Virus record (IMG/VR): IMGVR_UViG_3300045007_000064
Location: 1-60,235 of that record
DNA: 60,235 nucleotides
Direction: 5' to 3' (one strand)
Source of the DNA: a virus
Below are positions 33,712 through 40,823 of this stretch, one piece after another (within the stretch, counting starts at the first letter, position 1; each line of letters opens with the position of its first letter). The notes under the pieces were generated by a model that did no database searches, was not told where the DNA came from, and saw nothing but the letters and a program-made list of their open reading frames with translations. A program made the translations under genes and the position numbers.

Positions 33712-34042
33712 GGTCTCGCTGGGCGTTCTTGAAGTACGCCGCGATCCACCGAAAGAACTTCCCGGCCTGCGTGACCAGAACCACGACCCCGACCAGCACA
33801 AACGAAATACCGAGGAAGAACCACATCGGCATGAAGTCCCAGCCGTATGCCGCGCCGTCCGGATTGATGGGGTGTGTGAACGACCCGACCACCCCGTACC
33901 CAACGAAGCAGGCCAGGGCAATCAGCCAGGTCACGATGAAAACCGCGACAGGAATCTTCACTCGCCCGATGACGAGCAGTCCCGCCTCCCGGTGGTCCGG
34001 ATGGTTATTGGTCCAGTGAATGAACCCGCGAGGCTTCTCCAT
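33689..34042 (-). CDS. Membrane protein, MEKPxxFIH family, member 5
   Basis: 117 residues from ATG 34042 (MEKPRGFIHWTNNHPDHREA). Clearest signature, then LLVIGRVKIP and two spans (about 31-53 and 72-95). Coupled to member 6 through TGATG. Confidence 0.7.
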   Translation of the reverse strand: MEKPRGFIHWTNNHPDHREAGLLVIGRVKIPVAVFIVTWLIALACFVGYGVVGSFTHPINPDGAAYGWDFMPMWFFLGISFVLVGVVVLVTQAGKFFRWIAAYFKNAQRDLDIRDGY

Positions 34043-34332
34043 CACAGGTCCTTTCTGTTGACATCCTTGTAGATGTCCGTGAGCACGAAGATTCCGAACG
34101 CCAACGCCACACTGGCGAGAGCCGCCAGGTACAGACCGAAGAACCAGCCGGGGTAGACCAAGAAGGAAGGGTCCTGCGTGTTGATAGCCGCAATGAGAAG
34201 GCCTACGGAGACAACACCACCGATGACCCACGCGATGCCGAAGAACAGCACCGGGATAGCCACACGGCCCACAACCAGAACGTCTCGTCCGGCCCGATGG
34301 TCACCGTGGATGAAAGGCTTGGGCTTTTCCAT
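34042..34332 (-). CDS. Membrane protein, MEKPxxFIH family, member 6
   Basis: 96 residues from ATG 34332 (MEKPKPFIHGDHRAGRDVLV). VLVVGRVAIP then two spans (about 27-49 and 61-86). First of the array in transcription order, coupled to the upstream gene's stop (TGATG). Confidence 0.7.
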   Translation of the reverse strand: MEKPKPFIHGDHRAGRDVLVVGRVAIPVLFFGIAWVIGGVVSVGLLIAAINTQDPSFLVYPGWFFGLYLAALASVALAFGIFVLTDIYKDVNRKDL

Positions 34333-34952
34333 CACGCCTCCGTTTCCAGAAGGATCGTGCTCGCGAGGCTCTTGGCGACATTCGCGGCGAGGTCTGCGTG
34401 CTTCTGCCAATACTCCTCGTTGTCGTATCCGTCCGCAAGCTCCTGCTCATGCCGCGCGTTGTCCTTGGCCCTATCGAGGGCGGCGAACTTCTCCTCCACC
34501 GTCATCTTCTCCCAGTAGTCCGGGAGCGGAAGGACGACCTCACCGGCCTGCCCCTCGTCGGAGTACCGCATGAAGCCGATAACCGCCCACGAGAGGTCCA
34601 CGATGCCGAACTGCGCCCAGCGGTCGTAGAACGCCGCCTTGTAGCCGACCTGGACGCGAGGAATCCCGCGCTCGTCCACGATGTTCGTGTACATGTCGTG
34701 GTCGGTCAGCTTCCGCGACCAGCCTTCGGGGAGGGTCACGGTGACGAACAGGTCATCACCCGGGACCGGCTCACCCTTGATGATACCCAGCGCCTCAGCC
34801 GCCTCCCAGTCTCCCTTAGCCGGGAGCTTGTCGGAGTTGGCGACCTGTCGCGCCCCCGCAGCCTCCATCTCGGTGATGTAGGTCTCGGAGCCGCCCATCA
34901 GACCGATCAGGTTCAGGAGGGGGTCGCGGTTGGAAGTGTTCTCGATTGCCAT
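34332..34952 (-). CDS. Hypothetical soluble protein
   Basis: 206 residues (MAIENTSNRDPLLNLIGLMG). Helical N-terminus, beta core (LFVTVTLPEGWSRKLTDHDM, VQVGYKAAFYDRW) and an acidic helical C-terminus. Leaderless first gene of the transcript that leads into the membrane array. Not recognised. Confidence 0.7.
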   Translation of the reverse strand: MAIENTSNRDPLLNLIGLMGGSETYITEMEAAGARQVANSDKLPAKGDWEAAEALGIIKGEPVPGDDLFVTVTLPEGWSRKLTDHDMYTNIVDERGIPRVQVGYKAAFYDRWAQFGIVDLSWAVIGFMRYSDEGQAGEVVLPLPDYWEKMTVEEKFAALDRAKDNARHEQELADGYDNEEYWQKHADLAANVAKSLASTILLETEA

Positions 34953-34958
34953 GTTCTC

Positions 34959-34987
34959 AGCTTATCCGTTCTGTCTCTGCGTGTCAA
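34959..34987 (-). promoter_or_regulatory. Leaderless-type promoter
   Basis: TTGACA, 17 bp, TAAGCT, then 6 bases to ATG 34952. Confidence 0.8.
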
Positions 34988-35264
34988 GGGGTGGGAGAGG
35001 AGTAATCTCCCAGTCGTCCGCGAGGTGCCAGTCGTTGTCGAAGTTCCAGTCCGGGTCCTCGAAGTCCTCGCCGTTTGGAATCTTCTCCACGGAAAAGATA
35101 CGAGGTCCGTGCATGGAATCGAGGAAGACATAGGACACGGTGATATCGAAGTCCCGAGGTCCCAGCCAATCCGACCGGAAGTCCTCCGGCGCGTGCAGAT
35201 GCACCCGGTCTCCTGGTTTCAGGTTCTCGATGAAGCCCAGATTCTCGAAGCCGTAGGCTCTCAT
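34962..35264 (-). CDS. Hypothetical protein
   Basis: 100 residues (MRAYGFENLGFIENLKPGDR). Starts with a small barrel-like segment (LKPGDRVHLHAP, FDITVSYVFLD) and ends acidic and Trp-rich; similar in design to the 40362 gene (LQPGDLVRL near its start). Coupled by TAATGA to the upstream gene. Confidence 0.7.
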   Translation of the reverse strand: MRAYGFENLGFIENLKPGDRVHLHAPEDFRSDWLGPRDFDITVSYVFLDSMHGPRIFSVEKIPNGEDFEDPDWNFDNDWHLADDWEITPLPPLDTQRQNG

Positions 35265-35713
35265 TACAGCTCAATCGCTCCGGAGGCGGTGTTCCGACCG
35301 TCCGTGATCGCAAGCTGCGACCGACGCCAGACGCGCTCCACGGCCTCGGTCTCTCGACGCTGCTCGCGCTCCGCCTTGGCGCGCTTCTCGATGGCAACCC
35401 GGATGTTGCGCCGGTTCCAGTAGCCGCCCTCCTGACGGTAGCCGAGGTAGACCTCGATGTACTGGTCATCGAAGTGATGACCATCCACCTCGGGGCGGTA
35501 GATGAGGGTGAGCTGGTACCAGGACTGGTCGTTGTGCCGACCGCCACGCATCGGACCCTTGATTCGGTCGAGCTTGCCCATGCCGTACAGGTCCAGGTGG
35601 AACTGGATGTACTCGCGCATGTCGAGCTGTTCGGCCTGCTTCTTGGCGATGCGCTCGGCACGCTTCTCGCGACGCTTCTTCCGCTTGTCGATGCTCTTGG
35701 TGTTCATAGCCAT
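35264..35713 (-). CDS. Hypothetical basic protein
   Basis: 149 residues (MAMNTKSIDKRKKRREKRAE). Highly basic N-terminal helix (to about 30), then an alpha/beta domain and a second basic helix (EKRAKAEREQRRETEAVERV). May bind nucleic acid. Leaderless. Confidence 0.7.
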   Translation of the reverse strand: MAMNTKSIDKRKKRREKRAERIAKKQAEQLDMREYIQFHLDLYGMGKLDRIKGPMRGGRHNDQSWYQLTLIYRPEVDGHHFDDQYIEVYLGYRQEGGYWNRRNIRVAIEKRAKAEREQRRETEAVERVWRRSQLAITDGRNTASGAIEL

Positions 35714-35719
35714 GTCTAC

Positions 35720-35748
35720 AACTTACCCTTTCGTCTGGTAGATGTCAA
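35720..35748 (-). promoter_or_regulatory. Leaderless-type promoter
   Basis: TTGACA, 17 bp, TAAGTT, then 6 bases to ATG 35713. Confidence 0.75.
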
Positions 35749-36125
35749 GCTTCGGTGCAGTCTTTGCACGTGCAGTCTTCGAGGGCGGTGTGCTCGCTCG
35801 GCTCACCACCCCCGTACGGGTAGTGAGACAGGACAGCCTTCACCTCCCGCGAAGGCGAGGAGTCCAGCAGGAGGTGGAACTGCTCGTTCCACGCCTCCTC
35901 CGGAGTCTTATCCAGCTCACGGCGAATGTCCTCAGGGATTTCCGCACGCGCAGCCTCGATCATGAGCTGCTGAGGCGGACCCAGCACCATCCTCCGAGGC
36001 TCGGGGGCTTCGAGGTTGGGGTCCACATGGAACCGCCGACTGGTGATGCCGTTCCGGATCGCGAAGCCTACGCCGCCCAGAGTGGCGAAGCCGAAGCCTA
36101 CGATGAGGATGAGTTCGATGATCAT
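35745..36125 (-). CDS. Membrane protein with C-terminal Cys cluster, paralogue A
   Basis: 126 residues (MIIELILIVGFGFATLGGVG). N-terminal span 1-22, then a soluble part with EEAWNEQFHLLLDSSPSREV and a C-terminal ALEDCTCKDCTEA cluster. Shares this layout with the gene at 36156. Leaderless. Confidence 0.7.
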   Translation of the reverse strand: MIIELILIVGFGFATLGGVGFAIRNGITSRRFHVDPNLEAPEPRRMVLGPPQQLMIEAARAEIPEDIRRELDKTPEEAWNEQFHLLLDSSPSREVKAVLSHYPYGGGEPSEHTALEDCTCKDCTEA

Positions 36126-36131
36126 AAGACT

Positions 36132-36159
36132 AGCCTACACCTTTCTGGCGGCTTGTCAA
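36132..36159 (-). promoter_or_regulatory. Leaderless-type promoter
   Basis: TTGACA, 16 bp, TAGGCT, then 6 bases to ATG 36125. Confidence 0.7.
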
Positions 36160-36830
36160 GCCCACTTCTTGTGGCGGCGGTCGAGTTCCATCCAGTAGCG
36201 GACCTCGGCATCCCAGTCTACGCGCTCTTGCTTGCTAGAGAGGATCGGTCGGCGCGCCTGCTCCGCTACGAATTCCAGGTACGCATCAATGAGAGACCAC
36301 GCCTCAATGGACATGGGTCGGCTAGGCCGACGAGTCTCGATTGCGCGGATCGTCTTTACGCCTACGACACCATCCGCTACCAAGCCATAGGCGCGCTGGA
36401 TTTCCGCCACGAGAGCGGGATTGTCGAAGGAGATTTCCGAGGTGTCTGGGATGCGCTCGGCTTCCTTGACAACCTTCGCGCATTCCGGGCAGATGCACCC
36501 CTCCAGAGCCACACGATCTGGGGACTTCATCGAGATAAACTCGCCCCTCCAGGTCTCCACCTGATCGTACTCGCGGCCTGGGATTCGAGCGAGAACGGGG
36601 GTCTGCACTTCCAGAAGCAGAGCGTGGAAAGACCGCAGCCACCACGCCTCGTTCTGCTCAATCTCATCCCGCATTGCCTGGGAGAGAGTGGCTACAGCCT
36701 TGACAGGCTCCGGAGCGCTGCTGATCTTGCGCCGGTAGTTCGACCGGGTGATGAAGACGTGGACGATGCCGGTTATCGTGGCGGCGATGGCCCCAGAACC
36801 GAGAACGCCCGTGAGCAGAGCTTCGATCAC
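36156..36830 (-). CDS. Membrane protein with Cys cluster, paralogue B
   Basis: 224 residues (MIEALLTGVLGSGAIAATIT). Span 5-27, then NEAWWLRSFHALLLEVQTPV and ALEGCICPECAKVV as in paralogue A, followed by an extra domain with NPALVAEIQRAYGLVADGVV then GVKTIRAIETRR, which looks like a peptidoglycan-binding-type repeat (GxxGxxTxxAI). Function unknown. Confidence 0.7.
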   Translation of the reverse strand: MIEALLTGVLGSGAIAATITGIVHVFITRSNYRRKISSAPEPVKAVATLSQAMRDEIEQNEAWWLRSFHALLLEVQTPVLARIPGREYDQVETWRGEFISMKSPDRVALEGCICPECAKVVKEAERIPDTSEISFDNPALVAEIQRAYGLVADGVVGVKTIRAIETRRPSRPMSIEAWSLIDAYLEFVAEQARRPILSSKQERVDWDAEVRYWMELDRRHKKWA

Positions 36831-37030
36831 TTCTGCACCGGCCTCATCTGCCAGAGGTCTGCCGGAAGCTTACTTTCCGGTACGAGGGACCCGTTCGCAT
36901 ACCACTGGCCGATATGCGTACGGATATAGACGACAACGCTCTCAGTGGAGCGGTACGCGTTCTCCTGGTAGTCCGCCATAGAGATGTAGAAGCCGACGTT
37001 CTGAGGCGCGGTGACCTTCTTACGAGGCAT
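36827..37030 (-). CDS. Hypothetical small protein
   Basis: 67 residues (MPRKKVTAPQNVGFYISMAD). Basic N-terminus, beta-rich rest. Coupled to the next gene. Unknown. Confidence 0.65.
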   Translation of the reverse strand: MPRKKVTAPQNVGFYISMADYQENAYRSTESVVVYIRTHIGQWYANGSLVPESKLPADLWQMRPVQK

Positions 37031-37172
37031 CGTCTCGCAGCCCCTTCAGAGCGGCCTTGGCGATAGCCTCAGACAGTCCCGACTCCATCACGAACCACTC
37101 ATCGTACTCATACTCGCCCATCGCGATGACGGAGTAGTTGCCATTGCTCTCTCGGAGGATTGCGTACTTCAT
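37020..37172 (-). CDS. 50-residue hypothetical protein
   Basis: ATG 37172 (MKYAILRESNGNYSVIAMGE). Short beta-alpha fold. Overlaps both neighbours, which supports it despite its size. Confidence 0.65.
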   Translation of the reverse strand: MKYAILRESNGNYSVIAMGEYEYDEWFVMESGLSEAIAKAALKGLRDDAS

Positions 37173-37336
37173 CGGCCCTGCTCCGTATCGTAGAGTCGAG
37201 CGAAGACCATCGCAGCTTCGAGCTTCACACGGGAGATACCCTCGTTGCTCAGGTAGATTTCTGCGTCCTTGACGGCCTCATCGGCAAGCTCGGTGGCCCG
37301 CTTCTTCAGCGCCGGGGTGAGGTAGGTCGTTGTCAT
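37169..37336 (-). CDS. 55-residue hypothetical helical protein
   Basis: ATG 37336 (MTTTYLTPALKKRATELADE), all helical. Leaderless first gene of a four-gene operon. Unknown. Confidence 0.65.
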   Translation of the reverse strand: MTTTYLTPALKKRATELADEAVKDAEIYLSNEGISRVKLEAAMVFARLYDTEQGR

Positions 37337-37342
37337 GAGACC

Positions 37343-37371
37343 AGCCTAGCTCATTCAGATACGAGTGTCAA
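37343..37371 (-). promoter_or_regulatory. Leaderless-type promoter
   Basis: TTGACA, 17 bp, TAGGCT, then 6 bases to ATG 37336. Confidence 0.8.
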
Positions 37372-37982
37372 GCCCTGGCTGACTCGGCGGGGACCACGGA
37401 GCGAGCCATGGCCTGGAGGGTACGCATCGAGTGGATCACGTCATCCAGAGCGCGGTGCGCATTCTCGTTCTCGATATAGGGAACCGGGATGTTCACGCCG
37501 TTGAAGAACTGGATGACGGACGAGATATCCATGATCCGGTGATGCATCTGGAATCCGTACACGTCGGACTCGATCAGGTCGCGCCAGCCGTTGAACCGCA
37601 GGAACTCACGGTCGAAGCTAACGGAGTATCCGGCGAACTTGAACGGGATGAGGCCCGCGCCGTACATCTTGGCATCCGCAACGAAGGCCTCCACGATTTC
37701 GCTCATCGGCGTGGTCTCGACATCGGGTGCCAGAAGGTCCTGGAGGAGACGACTCGTGGAGTGCATATCCGTGAGGAATTCCGACTCCTCGATCTGCTGG
37801 ATCGCTTCCTGATAATCGTCGTCGCTCAGGCTAACAATGAAGCTCAGCGGATCAGAAATCTGCTGGAAGTATGCGTCCACGAACAGCCACGCAACTTCGA
37901 TGACATGGTTACCCTCCGGGTCGAGTCCGGTGGTTTCACAGTCGATGATTGCGTACCGGCAGTCGTCTCGGTGGCTTACCAT
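37368..37982 (-). CDS. DnaQ-fold 3'-5' exonuclease, oligoribonuclease-like
   Basis: 204 residues from ATG 37982 (MVSHRDDCRYAIIDCETTGL). Has all DEDD elements: Asp14 and Glu16 in IIDCETTGLD, an SFDREFLRFNGW Exo II region near 114, and HRALDD near 180 (Exo III with His), so DEDDh type. Length and RIMDISSVIQFFN resemble oligoribonuclease, which degrades 2-5 nt RNAs, more than Pol III epsilon. Coupled to the upstream gene by TAATG. Confidence 0.8.
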   Translation of the reverse strand: MVSHRDDCRYAIIDCETTGLDPEGNHVIEVAWLFVDAYFQQISDPLSFIVSLSDDDYQEAIQQIEESEFLTDMHSTSRLLQDLLAPDVETTPMSEIVEAFVADAKMYGAGLIPFKFAGYSVSFDREFLRFNGWRDLIESDVYGFQMHHRIMDISSVIQFFNGVNIPVPYIENENAHRALDDVIHSMRTLQAMARSVVPAESARA

Positions 37983-38233
37983 TATTCGATTCCTATCACT
38001 ACGGAGGTGTGCTTCACAGCCAAGCCTCCGTCTTCCGGCACCATCAGAAACATCTGACTGCCGACCTTCGGTTCGTTCATTGCTTCGACGGGAATCCACA
38101 TCCCGTCATCGTCTAGCTTTACTCTCTCTACTTCAGAGTGGGGGTCGATATCGTGCCGTTTGCGAAGGCGTCGGAACTTGCCACCATCCTTGGTGAACTC
38201 GTACACGGCTCCGCTTTCAGTCGTAACTCGCAT
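37982..38233 (-). CDS. Hypothetical beta protein
   Basis: 83 residues (MRVTTESGAVYEFTKDGGKF). Strand-rich with basic turn KFRRLRKRHDI. Promoter TTGCAC-17-TAGACT with GGAGG just before the ATG. First gene ahead of the exonuclease. Confidence 0.7.
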   Translation of the reverse strand: MRVTTESGAVYEFTKDGGKFRRLRKRHDIDPHSEVERVKLDDDGMWIPVEAMNEPKVGSQMFLMVPEDGGLAVKHTSVVIGIE

Positions 38234-38239
38234 CCTCCG

Positions 38240-38268
38240 AGTCTAGCCCACCAGCACCCCGGGTGCAA
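38240..38268 (-). promoter_or_regulatory. Leaderless-type promoter
   Basis: TTGCAC, 17 bp, TAGACT, then CGGAGG and ATG 38233. Confidence 0.75.
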
Positions 38269-38440
38269 GTCCGAGGTAGGTGTTGACCGTGAACCAGACC
38301 GCCACGGCCAAGCACCCGAGGCAGAAGACGAAGCCTACCCAGTGACCGAACGTCTTCTCCTCGATGGCCCGAAGCAGGGACATGAATGCCGTGAAAGCGA
38401 TGACGAGGGTGAGAGCACCCATGAGGATTGCTACGGACAT
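38243..38440 (-). CDS. Two-span membrane protein
   Basis: 65 residues (MSVAILMGALTLVIAFTAFM), spans about 3-25 and 34-58. Coupled by TAATG. Unknown function. Confidence 0.7.
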   Translation of the reverse strand: MSVAILMGALTLVIAFTAFMSLLRAIEEKTFGHWVGFVFCLGCLAVAVWFTVNTYLGLAPGVLVG

Positions 38441-38700
38441 TATCGAGACTCCCTAATGGCGTCGTACCGACGACCGAGCTTGAACAGGTGATAGACGAAC
38501 GGGCTGCTGATCGCGATCAGGAGCAGCAGGAGGGCGGGCTGACTGAAGAACAGCAGCGCAGCCAAGTACCCCAGAAGGTAGAAGAACAGACCTCGGATCA
38601 CATACAAGATAACACCCGCCTCGGCGGCGCGATTGGCGAAGGGATACCAGGCAGCCTCGGAGAAGTCCTCCGAGTACCGGAAAAGACGCAGCGGCTCCAT
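38440..38700 (-). CDS. Membrane protein
   Basis: 86 residues from ATG 38700 (MEPLRLFRYSEDFSEAAWYP). Soluble start, then spans about 29-49 and 52-72, basic C-terminus. Opening ME-P and an F-R/H motif recall the six-member array but similarity is marginal. Confidence 0.65.
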   Translation of the reverse strand: MEPLRLFRYSEDFSEAAWYPFANRAAEAGVILYVIRGLFFYLLGYLAALLFFSQPALLLLLIAISSPFVYHLFKLGRRYDAIRESR

Positions 38701-38948
38701 CACAGCTCCTGCTTTGCGATGTACCGCTCACGCAGCTTGATCGCGTCTTGATCCGCCAGGTGCGCCTCGAAGTCATCTCGGGCGTTGATCGCCTTCGCCT
38801 TCCGGTTCTCCAGCTCGCGCATCTTCACCTTGTAGGTGCGCTCGTAGTTGGCTTCCTTGGTACGGGTGTTGGTGTAGTGGACGAGGACGCCCGCCGCGAT
38901 CAGAACAACGACGGCGGTAAGTCCCACGACAAACCATAGAGGTGCCAT
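38700..38948 (-). CDS. Single-span membrane protein with helical tail
   Basis: 82 residues (MAPLWFVVGLTAVVVLIAAG). Span 3-25, then a charged coiled-coil-like tail (RTYKVKMRELENRKAKAINA). Coupled to neighbours on both sides. Confidence 0.7.
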   Translation of the reverse strand: MAPLWFVVGLTAVVVLIAAGVLVHYTNTRTKEANYERTYKVKMRELENRKAKAINARDDFEAHLADQDAIKLRERYIAKQEL

Positions 38949-38949
38949 G

Positions 38950-39183
38950 TTACAGCCCCAATCTGTGCTTCAGTGCTTGGCCACGCTTCATGAGCGTGGT
39001 GAGATGGTGGTGCATCTCGTGGTCAGTGTAATCCGATTGCAGCTTACGTGCAACCTGTAGCTCGACATCGAAGTTCAGGAGGGAATCGATGTCAGGAACG
39101 CGGATGGCCTCCCATACGACATCGCACCCGGGGCAGTCCCCCGGGTACGACGCGCGAACAGCCGTGTGGTTGTGCGTGCTCAC
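38950..39183 (-). CDS. Hypothetical protein with CPGC motif
   Basis: 77 residues from GTG 39183 (MSTHNHTAVRASYPGDCPGC). CPGC near 17-20 and a later HEMHHH segment may bind metal. Helical C-terminus. Coupled to the upstream gene. Confidence 0.65.
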   Translation of the reverse strand: MSTHNHTAVRASYPGDCPGCDVVWEAIRVPDIDSLLNFDVELQVARKLQSDYTDHEMHHHLTTLMKRGQALKHRLGL

Positions 39184-39410
39184 GTGACCATCGCTCCTTG
39201 AGCGTAGCCCATCCAGATCGCCACGATCCAGCCGATTACGGCACCGATCACGAGAATCGTTGACGTATAGAGGAGGCGGCGGAAGACGATTCGCTCGTGA
39301 GTATCGAACGGATCGTTTACATCCCAGTAAACGGCGGTCACGATGGAGAACCCGATCCCGATCAGGAACGGGAAGATCATCGTCCACCCGAGTGCGCCTG
39401 CCACGTCCAT
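39180..39410 (-). CDS. Two-span membrane protein
   Basis: 76 residues from ATG 39410 (MDVAGALGWTMIFPFLIGIG). Spans about 8-28 and 49-70 with a charged middle (DPFDTHERIVFRR). Coupled by TAATG to the upstream gene. Confidence 0.7.
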   Translation of the reverse strand: MDVAGALGWTMIFPFLIGIGFSIVTAVYWDVNDPFDTHERIVFRRLLYTSTILVIGAVIGWIVAIWMGYAQGAMVT

Positions 39411-39811
39411 TACGCCACGGCCTTTCCGGTGCCTGCCCAGAGGATGAGGTTCTGATCCGCGCGCAGCCACGAGTTGCGGTGTCGCGTCTCGAAGGCGAAC
39501 TCCTTCTCCTCCACGAGAATGTCCAGGCTGTCCAGCGCCTCGTCGGCAGCCGCCTCGATCTTGCCGAGGACGTAGTTCTCGATGTCGGTGCCGGAGTAGC
39601 GCATGCCGTAGTAGCCCCGGGCGCGAGCACCCGCGGGCGTGCTGGCGCGGTGCTGGGTCCCGCGGTCGATGATGGTCGCGGGACGACCCTCCGCGGCGAT
39701 GATCGCGGCCAGGCCCTCCGCGACCCGAGAGTCGTCGGCCTGCGCGTCGATGACCCGCTCCGGAGAGTCGGCATCCGTGGTCTCGATGAGGTATCGCATC
39801 TTGTAGTTCAT
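39410..39811 (-). CDS. Hypothetical protein
   Basis: 133 residues (MNYKMRYLIETTDADSPERV). Alpha/beta N-terminal half; middle AGARARGYYGMRYSGTDIEN; helical end. Leaderless first gene of a membrane-protein operon. Not recognised. Confidence 0.7.
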   Translation of the reverse strand: MNYKMRYLIETTDADSPERVIDAQADDSRVAEGLAAIIAAEGRPATIIDRGTQHRASTPAGARARGYYGMRYSGTDIENYVLGKIEAAADEALDSLDILVEEKEFAFETRHRNSWLRADQNLILWAGTGKAVA

Positions 39812-39815
39812 GGTG

Positions 39816-40343
39816 TCAGCCTACCATAGACACGGGCTTGCCGTCAAGCATCGGCTTGAAGTCTCCCCAGTCGTATCGGCGGGCAATCTCCAGCGCCACC
39901 ATGGCGTCCTCACCGGCCTTGTGCGGGGTCACCGTCAGCCCCATGCGCTCTGCCATGGCGGCGATGCCGAGCTTGCCCTGCTTGCCGAACTCCCGGCGCG
40001 CGATCCGCAGCGTGTCGAACCAGGGGAAGTGGATTGGCTCCAGGTTCCACATCTCGAACCAGGCATAGAGCTGCTTCTGGTCGATCTTCGCGTCATGCGC
40101 CACGAGCACGGTGTCCGAGGGCAGGGCGAGAAGCCGCGAGTAGAGAGCATCCGGGTTCAGACCCAGGAGGGTCTTGGCGGGGGAGATGTGGTGCCAGCGC
40201 CCGCGCTCCTGCTCACCGCCCTTCTCGGGGTGCAGGCGCAGAACAGCCTGCTCCCAGGTCCCATCCTCGTAGGCGAAGCCGTACGCACAGAGGGAGCCGG
40301 GGATCGCGTTTGCCATCTCGAAGTCGATACCAACCAGGTTCAT
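39816..40343 (-). CDS. DnaQ-fold exonuclease
   Basis: 175 residues (MNLVGIDFEMANAIPGSLCA). Asp7 and Glu9 of Exo I in GIDFEMA, an AHDAKIDQKQLYAW Exo II segment near 83, WFDTLRIAR, and HKAGEDAMVALEIA as Exo III with His: DEDDh superfamily, like the stand-alone DnaQ proteins annotated as DNA polymerase III epsilon-like in bacteria. Two such nucleases lie within 2.5 kb. Leaderless start. Confidence 0.8.
   Translation of the reverse strand: MNLVGIDFEMANAIPGSLCAYGFAYEDGTWEQAVLRLHPEKGGEQERGRWHHISPAKTLLGLNPDALYSRLLALPSDTVLVAHDAKIDQKQLYAWFEMWNLEPIHFPWFDTLRIARREFGKQGKLGIAAMAERMGLTVTPHKAGEDAMVALEIARRYDWGDFKPMLDGKPVSMVG
39818..39847 (-). promoter_or_regulatory. Leaderless-type promoter
   Basis: TTGACG, 18 bp, TAGGCT, then 6 bases to ATG 39811; inside the end of the exonuclease gene. 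Confidence 0.75.
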
Positions 40344-40349
40344 ACCCCC

Positions 40350-40378
40350 AGCCTACACTACTTACTCCGAAGGCGCAA
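40350..40378 (-). promoter_or_regulatory. Leaderless-type promoter
   Basis: TTGCGC, 17 bp, TAGGCT, then 6 bases to ATG 40343. Confidence 0.75.
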
Positions 40379-40763
40379 GCTCCACGAGGCGAAGGGGCAG
40401 GAAGTCGTAGGGGAGGTCCTTATACCGGTACGAGCGACCCCCAGTGACGAGCCAGATGGCATCCTCAATACTGGAATCATCGTCCGAGACGTAAAGCTGA
40501 ACGTACATGTCACCGCTCTTGGTGGCATAGATGCCAGCCTGATCCGGGAGCTTCAGCTCTGCTCGTTCGGCAATTTCGATGTCGTACCCTCTCTGAATGA
40601 GACGAGACAGGGAGACCTCACCGGACCCCAGAATATCACTAAGCGCAGGTGTATTAGAGATGAACTTCACTCGGTCAATCAGCACCGTGTCGTTCAGGGT
40701 AAGCCGTACGAGGTCACCCGGCTGTAGCGAGTCGATGACCTTCTTGATGTTCTCGTATTTCAT
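40362..40763 (-). CDS. Hypothetical protein
   Basis: 133 residues (MKYENIKKVIDSLQPGDLVR), ATG after TTGGAGAAAAC. N-terminal helix then beta-rich (GDLVRLTLNDTVLIDRVKFI). It sits just beyond the terminator of the surface-protein gene. Not recognised. Confidence 0.7.
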   Translation of the reverse strand: MKYENIKKVIDSLQPGDLVRLTLNDTVLIDRVKFISNTPALSDILGSGEVSLSRLIQRGYDIEIAERAELKLPDQAGIYATKSGDMYVQLYVSDDDSSIEDAIWLVTGGRSYRYKDLPYDFLPLRLVELAPSE

Positions 40764-40778
40764 GTTTTCTCCAAGACT

Positions 40779-40815
40779 AAACCCCCGACCATTTAGGCCG
40801 GGGGCTTAGTTTAGC
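40779..40815 (-). terminator. Terminator of the surface-protein gene
   Basis: ACTAAGCCCCCGGCC, TAAAT, GGTCGGGGGTTTAGT on the minus strand: a 15-bp stem with G-T pairs, T-rich 3' side. Confidence 0.75.
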
Positions 40816-40823
40816 AGACGCTA

